A stretch of DNA of 64,000 nucleotides from Acestrorhynchus altus (Eukaryota > Chordata > Actinopteri > Characiformes > Acestrorhynchidae). Under the pieces are notes generated by a model that was given only the letters and a program-made list of their open reading frames with translations, was not told where the DNA came from and ran no database searches. Position numbers and translations under genes: made by a program. Positions 58,450 to 64,000 of the stretch are shown piece by piece (the first letter of the stretch is position 1; each line of letters begins with the position of its first letter). The stretch spans positions 18,928,353 to 18,992,352 of the forward strand of contig CM067506.1 of assembly GCA_034509495.1 (NCBI GenBank), in the 5' to 3' direction.

Positions 58450-60920
58450 TCATCCGTATGTCCAAAATTTGCAGCACGCAAGGCGAAATAAGCTTTTTGA
58501 AATTATGATACAGCAGACTTGGCTGCATTACTCAATCATCTATTTACACAAACACTCACAGCATACGTGTAAGTATTAAGTGATACCTCATGCTGGACTG
58601 AGAAAGTGCCAGTGTGATGGACAAGGACATGAGGCCTGGCCAATCTGCACAGCCCAGTTCCAATAACATACTTGCGGTACCTGTGACTTTGGTTTGCTTC
58701 CCAGCCCTGCTGGCCCGTTGTAGCAGACTGACAGAGAATATATCACACAAATGGAAACCTCATGCTCATTTTCTAATCAGACCCAAAAGTGATTGCTAAT
58801 GCAGTCAGAGCATTATTCATACTGGTGAGTGATTTGTGACGTGTGTTTGGGACATCTGAGATGCAGGCTAGTATTTCTTGTGTGCTTTTAGTTGTGCCAA
58901 GAGTTTAGTGCAGGTTGGTGTGGCTTTCATAGTTTCGAAACTCAGGACTTTATCATTGTAATTTATGAGGAAGCAGGCAGGCCATATGGTTTGGATATTT
59001 TTACAGCAGGATCGATGCTGGGTCCTCGAGTTTCCCCTCTCTGCTTGGGTTGATATGGATGGCTCTGCTCATGTCAAGAGGTTTCTCAGTTTGCTCAGAA
59101 GCTGAGACACTAGTCCTGGCAGATGTTGAGCAACTTGTCATTCTGAAGGCGAAACTGATCTGTGCACAATGAACCCTGATTGCATTATAATGATCATGTG
59201 ACAGAGCCAGTGGAAATGTTTATTAAGATAAATGCCTCTCACAGGAAGAGGAAAACACGCCAAAAAGTCATAATTCAGAACCATGGAAGATATGCAGTGG
59301 AAGTATTTATGATTCATACTTGTGTAAGGTTTTCTTTCCAACATTTGTTTGTTTGAATGTGATTCGCTCCACAATTAAATTACAAATGATAGCAATTAAT
59401 TTTGTGACAGCTTCCATCACTCTATTTTACTTGTGTACTGGGTCTTTATTGGGCCCATTAATCATCTAAACCAGATGAAAATATGTTCTGAGAAATGTCC
59501 CACCCAAGTTCCTGTCCAAAAAGCTGCTGTGAATTCAGATTGTATTTGTTACTCACGCAGCCAGATGTGTTTGTGAGCAATTTCACTATGTTTGAATTAT
59601 TCGCATGGCACTGTAAATTTATATTTAGCACTGTGTGGAGAATTGTTAGCGGAATAAAGAAAGAATAACTATGATTTAAGGGATACACAGGAGAAAGCTT
59701 GACTCTATAAGTCATCTAAATCCATAACTGACATATCACCCTCATCTATGTCCTGTGACCCTCCATCCCCCACCCATTCCCACATAATCTGTGGGTTGAA
59801 GTCATTGTGGTGGAAGGGACAAAGCTCATCTGTCAATTACAGCAAGCTCCATTGGGCTGTTGTCTAAACTGTTTTCTTGCTCACTGGTGAATTCACAGAT
59901 TTATTGTCACTGTCTCTACCTCAGTATACAATCATGAGACATTGATGTTTGAACACACACTATTGCACGAGGGTGTGTGTAGCTCAAATTAATGACCTAG
60001 CACATCATTTATTCCTTTCTGGAAGAGAGAAATACATGTTTAGTATTCAGTGCCACACTCTATAAATGGTGCTGGTATATCTCTGCCGAGGGTTCAAAGC
60101 CTAAAATGAATCTGACATTTACAAACTTAAAAGTAAAAATGAGACAAAAGATTGATAAAGAACCATTTTTGACTGTGTGAGTTACCTTACATTTAGACCC
60201 TCTATGGAAGTCCATGTGTCAGTTCTTCCCTCTTTTAACTACATTATTGTCATAATTAACATCACTTTCATAGGCCCTAAAATAGAGCTCTTTTTGGATT
60301 ATATATGATACGTGAAAGCAAATGGTTACTAAATAATTCACAGTAATTTCTGAATTAGGATTAATAACTGAATAATAAATACAGGGTTCAGTAAGTTAAA
60401 AAAACTTTCATGACGTATAGTTTTCTTCCCAGTTTGAAGGTTTCTCACACTGTCATGTGTATTATCTGTGGCGTAACACAAGTGTAGGCCTACTGTGGGT
60501 AATGTCTTTTGTACGAAACAGACCTTTGAACAGGTCTAAATATCCAAGAACATAATTCAAAAGTGGCATAATTTCTGTTGAAGAAATAGTTTTGGAATTA
60601 GGGAATAATTTGATAAATATATGAATGATTATTATGTAACATGTCATGTATGAGCATTTTCTATGTATGTGGTTAAAAATTAAAAATAACAAAATTGCTA
60701 AATGTCCAAAAATGTTATAGTCACATTATAAATAAAATAAACTTCTGAACTATTAATGCAAGTCCAAAGAATTAGGTTGCATTTCAAGTATTGTGGAGCT
60801 TGAAACTGAATTTCATCATGAAATTTTATAAAAACAAATGCAATTTTCAAAATATGGAAATTGAAAATGACAAAATTGATACAATGTTTTTGTAGGTTGG
60901 CAATGGTATATTAATATTGC
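58450..60920. other. Non-coding, partly complex
   Basis: 58,540-59,720 is repeat-free and moderately complex (ACATGAGGCCTGGCCAATCT; TGATTGCATTATAATGATCA) and may include conserved elements. 60,000-60,900 is AT-rich. No exon supported. Confidence 0.4.
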
Positions 60921-60924
60921 TGCC

Positions 60925-60925
<1 letters not shown>

Positions 60926-60959
<34 letters not shown>

Positions 60960-60982
60960 AAAGTAGTAGTAGTAGAAATAAT

Positions 60983-61022
<40 letters not shown>

Positions 61023-61043
61023 GTAATAATAATAATAGTAATA
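60926..61043 (+). repeat. Compound (AT)n, (AGT)n, (AAT)n microsatellite
   Basis: AT units, then AGTAGT units, then AAT units with single AGT interruptions. Leu and Ile runs in open frames are artefacts. Confidence 0.97.
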
Positions 61044-61044
61044 C

Positions 61045-63070
61045 ATCATACATTTTTCATCTCAAGCACCCTCCTTTCCAATCTGTCAGATGGATTTGCT
61101 GATGAAGTTGTTCTAAACGGAGAGAGCAGGTTTCTCCATCATTCTAATGTAACCAGACATGTTCTGTTACCGTCATAATTTGATTGGGTGATCATTTCTG
61201 ACATGTTGTGTCGCTGTAAGACTATGGAGTTGACTGAGTCATAGAGGTCAGACACTGAAATTAATTCCAGATTGCAGTCATTTGAATGAGTACTCTCCTA
61301 ATTTCCCTGGGAAATATTGCCTCTTCAGTTTTGCTTGTGGTTTAACGACTCCACTTCAGGTCACCTAGTCAGCCAAAGATGTCAGTATCAGACCTAGCTG
61401 CTGTCATATTACAGCTGAAGGATTATCTGACCCTGAAAGACTCCTTTGGAAGTCTGTTATTAAGTGAATAAATGAAATGTGTGGTTAAAGAAAATGCCAA
61501 ACTATATATTGTAGCAGTTCAAAAAAAGAATTTTTGTGTTCCATTTTATACATTTTCTATATGATCTGATTTCCAGATGAATGTGCTGAAATGGTTTGCT
61601 ATAAAATTTCTGATGTGGATGCAGAAGAGGTGCACATGCAGCATTGTGCTCTTTGCAGATACATTTATATGTGGTCATTTCCCGGATGCTGACAACTGAA
61701 AGCGATTATGGTATGGGGAACAGTGTGAAAATGTGCAGTAATGGAACATTTCTGAAGGCCTGAATAGTTGTAAATAGGCTTGCCCTGTGAGAAGAGCTAA
61801 AATATGCCTCTGCACTTGACACCATTAAGTCTATGCTAACGTCCATCCCTCAGGAGCTTGAGGAAATTGTACCACCTCCAGCAAACTGTGTTTCACAATT
61901 GGGCATAGCCTGATACACTGCTCCAGTGCAATTGATTCAGGAAAGGAAGCGGCAAATAAAGGAGGAAAATGGCATGAAATGAAATGAATTGAAATGAACA
62001 CACATGTCCTGCAGTAGGATTTTTTTTCTCTCTCTCTCTCAAAAGCCACAGTCACACGCGGTGACCCAGTTGCACTGTTCCTATCATGGCTCAGGGCACA
62101 ACTTTGCTTTTATGCCTCCCACTAGCCATGCTTCTAAAAACCACATAGTGTCTGTCTTATAGCGTTTATTCACTAAAACGGAATTAACCAAAGTAACACA
62201 GCAACTGATAGTGTCTGATGTATCGTATGTACCTTTGCATAATATAATGTATATATTAAACAGTTCAGCAGATGATATTAAATGTTCTAAACTATTTTTG
62301 AGGGGTCTAGTTCTTTTGCTTTCTTTGGTTTCTGTCTTCATCTGTAAAGTGTATTGCGATGCTGGACATGATATTAAACTAACCTTGGGAGAAAGGAAGG
62401 GAGGAAGGTGAAAGAGCCACAGGCCGAGCTTCCAGAATCACTAACTAACTGTGACATTTGGGCCGTGGAGATGTTCAAGTCACTGCACTAATCAGAACTG
62501 ATATCCGCTGAACTTTAAGCTCTTCTTTAGGTAGCGTACTAGCGTTATTTGTTGTGGTCCAATAAAGGTTGGTTTCTTTGTTGTACTCCAGCAGCCAAAC
62601 ATTCAGAGAATCACGGGTGGAAATTTTTACTTTCAGACTGATGTTTAGATGTCCACAGTACAAATGGATGGATCAGAGATTTTAAGGACATCCAGCTGCT
62701 ATTAGGTTGGCAATTCCATCCCCTGTCCTTCTCTTATTCAGCCCTGGCTTACTCATGCAGCCAAGCGCATAATGCGCTTTGAGTCCTGTAACATGTACGA
62801 TTATAATTAGCTTTGTCAGGTCCTAGCCCCTACAACCCCCATGCAGATAATATGATAATATGTCTTCATAACCAACTGACCTTACATGCTCAATATTTCT
62901 CCCCTTATGAAGATTACATGTCAATAAAGTAATTGAGTCCTGGGCTGTGAGGCAAGTGAAGATTTAGGTTATTGGACTTTTCGGGGGCAGTGATGTATGA
63001 CCGTTATTATTCCACCTGTCAAGGGATGTGCAGGCCACTGATGATGGTCTGAGGATGTCAGAAGAGAGGA
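61045..63070. other. Non-coding, partly complex
   Basis: No supported gene or repeat family. 62,660-63,000 (ACGATTATAATTAGCTTTGT; GTCAATAAAGTAATTGAGTC) resembles conserved-type non-coding DNA. Confidence 0.35.
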
Positions 63071-63074
63071 AGAA

Positions 63075-63089
63075 GGGGGGGGGGGGGGG
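63075..63089 (+). repeat. Poly-G run (15)
   Basis: A 15-base G homopolymer, unusual in length and prone to sequencing error. Confidence 0.95.
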
Positions 63090-63349
63090 TTTGGTGGCTC
63101 AGCTCTCCTCAGTACAACTGTTATATCGTTAATCAGGCTCTTCCTCCAGAGTCTGCTCCTGCTGCATATGGAAGCTGGATATGTCATATTAATTAGTGCG
63201 AGTAGACATACAGTAAAGGCATCCATTAGGGAGAGGGCAAAGAGACTGGGTATTAAAGAGAGCCAACAATACAGACCCATCATGGCCCTGCCTTCATCTG
63301 TCAGCCTCTTGGGATCATCCTTTATAATTCACTGAAATATTAGTTTGCG

Positions 63350-63350
<1 letters not shown>
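63090..63350. other. Putative conserved non-coding element
   Basis: GTTATATCGTTAATCAGGCT and ATTAATTAGTGCGAGTAGAC lie in complex sequence between two simple repeats. Confidence 0.3.

Positions 63351-63417
<67 letters not shown>
63351..63417 (+). repeat. (CT)n microsatellite
   Basis: About 33 CT units. Confidence 0.97.
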
Positions 63418-63419
<2 letters not shown>

Positions 63420-64000
63420 GGATTGGGACATGGTTTTACTTTTTAAAAGGTTGAGGCAAGGATAATGGTTGATTTTTTTTTTGTCTTTTTTTGTTATGTT
63501 TAACTGAATGTCAAAGGTACTGGACAAATTGGTTGGGCGTGTACAAAAAGTGGTAGGTTCTGAAATAATCTCTGAAATGATTAAGAAGGCATTGAAAGTT
63601 GTAAGTAGTAAAATAAAGGTACATTTTTTTTATTATTTGGCTATTTTATTTATATTGAATATAATGAATCCATGATAAAGGTCAGAAGGTCCTGCCTGCA
63701 TGTGTGTTACTAGGTAAGCAGTCACATTTGAGTGTGAAGATGAATGCGTATAAAGATTAGCTTTGCTTGTAGTTAATGACTGTATGAAGGGAGAGAAAGT
63801 GGCACTCTGTGTTAAAGGATATTTTACCATGTCCATTTGCATTAAGACTGGAGATTGATGCACTCCAGTCAGATGAAGCTTCAGTCTGAGTGATGCCTGC
63901 GTTCTGTTATAGTGACACCAGCCTCCCAGCCATGTGCTGTGGCTTGGGACGGGCACCCCTGCACCGACTCAGGGCACAGACCCCTGTAGCACATCTCCAC
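63420..64000. other. Non-coding to the window edge
   Basis: AT-rich to 63,700, then more complex. The last 80 bases are GC-richer (GCTGTGGCTTGGGACGGGCA), but no exon can be supported from the part visible. Confidence 0.4.

Overview
The window looks like a stretch of ray-finned fish nuclear DNA, most likely from an ostariophysan (characin or catfish-type) genome. The evidence is the repeat content. There are several decayed Tc1/mariner transposons, tRNA-derived SINEs of types common in ostariophysans, a large fold-back repeat, an RTE/Rex3-like LINE tail ending in (AAG)n, a Ty3/gypsy remnant, and very many long GT, GA/CT, AT and ATT microsatellites. The species call rests on recognising these families by eye.

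I see no complete host protein-coding gene, no rRNA, no functional tRNA and no CRISPR array. Nearly all open frames are chance frames or translations of simple repeats. The only recognisable coding sequence is in broken mobile elements: a Tc1 transposase at 5.4-6.05 kb, Tc1 pieces at 1.54-1.95, 17.3-17.9 and 30.5-31.1 kb, and a gypsy gag/RT/RNase H/integrase remnant at 27.5-29.5 kb. Two short stretches have good splice signals and open frames and could be host exons: 48,885-48,969 (+) and 54,956-55,071 (-). I cannot assign either to a gene.

Layout. 0-10.6 kb: repeat-rich, with Tc1 elements, a SINE, nested inverted repeats and a TTAA-flanked MITE. 10.65-13.1 kb: complex, repeat-poor DNA resembling a cluster of conserved non-coding elements. 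13.1-24.9 kb: AT-rich with SINEs, Tc1 pieces and microsatellites. 25.0-26.35 kb: a second complex block. 26.8-31.1 kb: gypsy remnant and a reversed Tc1 element. 31.8-33 kb: microsatellites, an 18-base match to the Tn5/Nextera mosaic end (probable assembly residue), and a MITE split by a SINE. 33.4-36.5 kb: complex DNA. 37.2-41.9 kb: a TIR element with a nested SINE, microsatellites, a LINE tail and a direct-repeat pair. 42-47.2 kb: complex blocks between microsatellites. 47.4-50 kb: microsatellites, the candidate exon and the fold-back repeat. 50.2-52.5 kb: complex block. 52.5-64 kb: AT-rich DNA with repeat remnants and microsatellites.

The most economical reading is a gene desert or giant intron holding blocks of putative cis-regulatory DNA, invaded repeatedly by DNA transposons and SINEs. 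No new multi-gene system is visible. The points most worth checking are the mosaic-end match, the two candidate exons, the putative regulatory blocks and several unclassified inverted-repeat elements.
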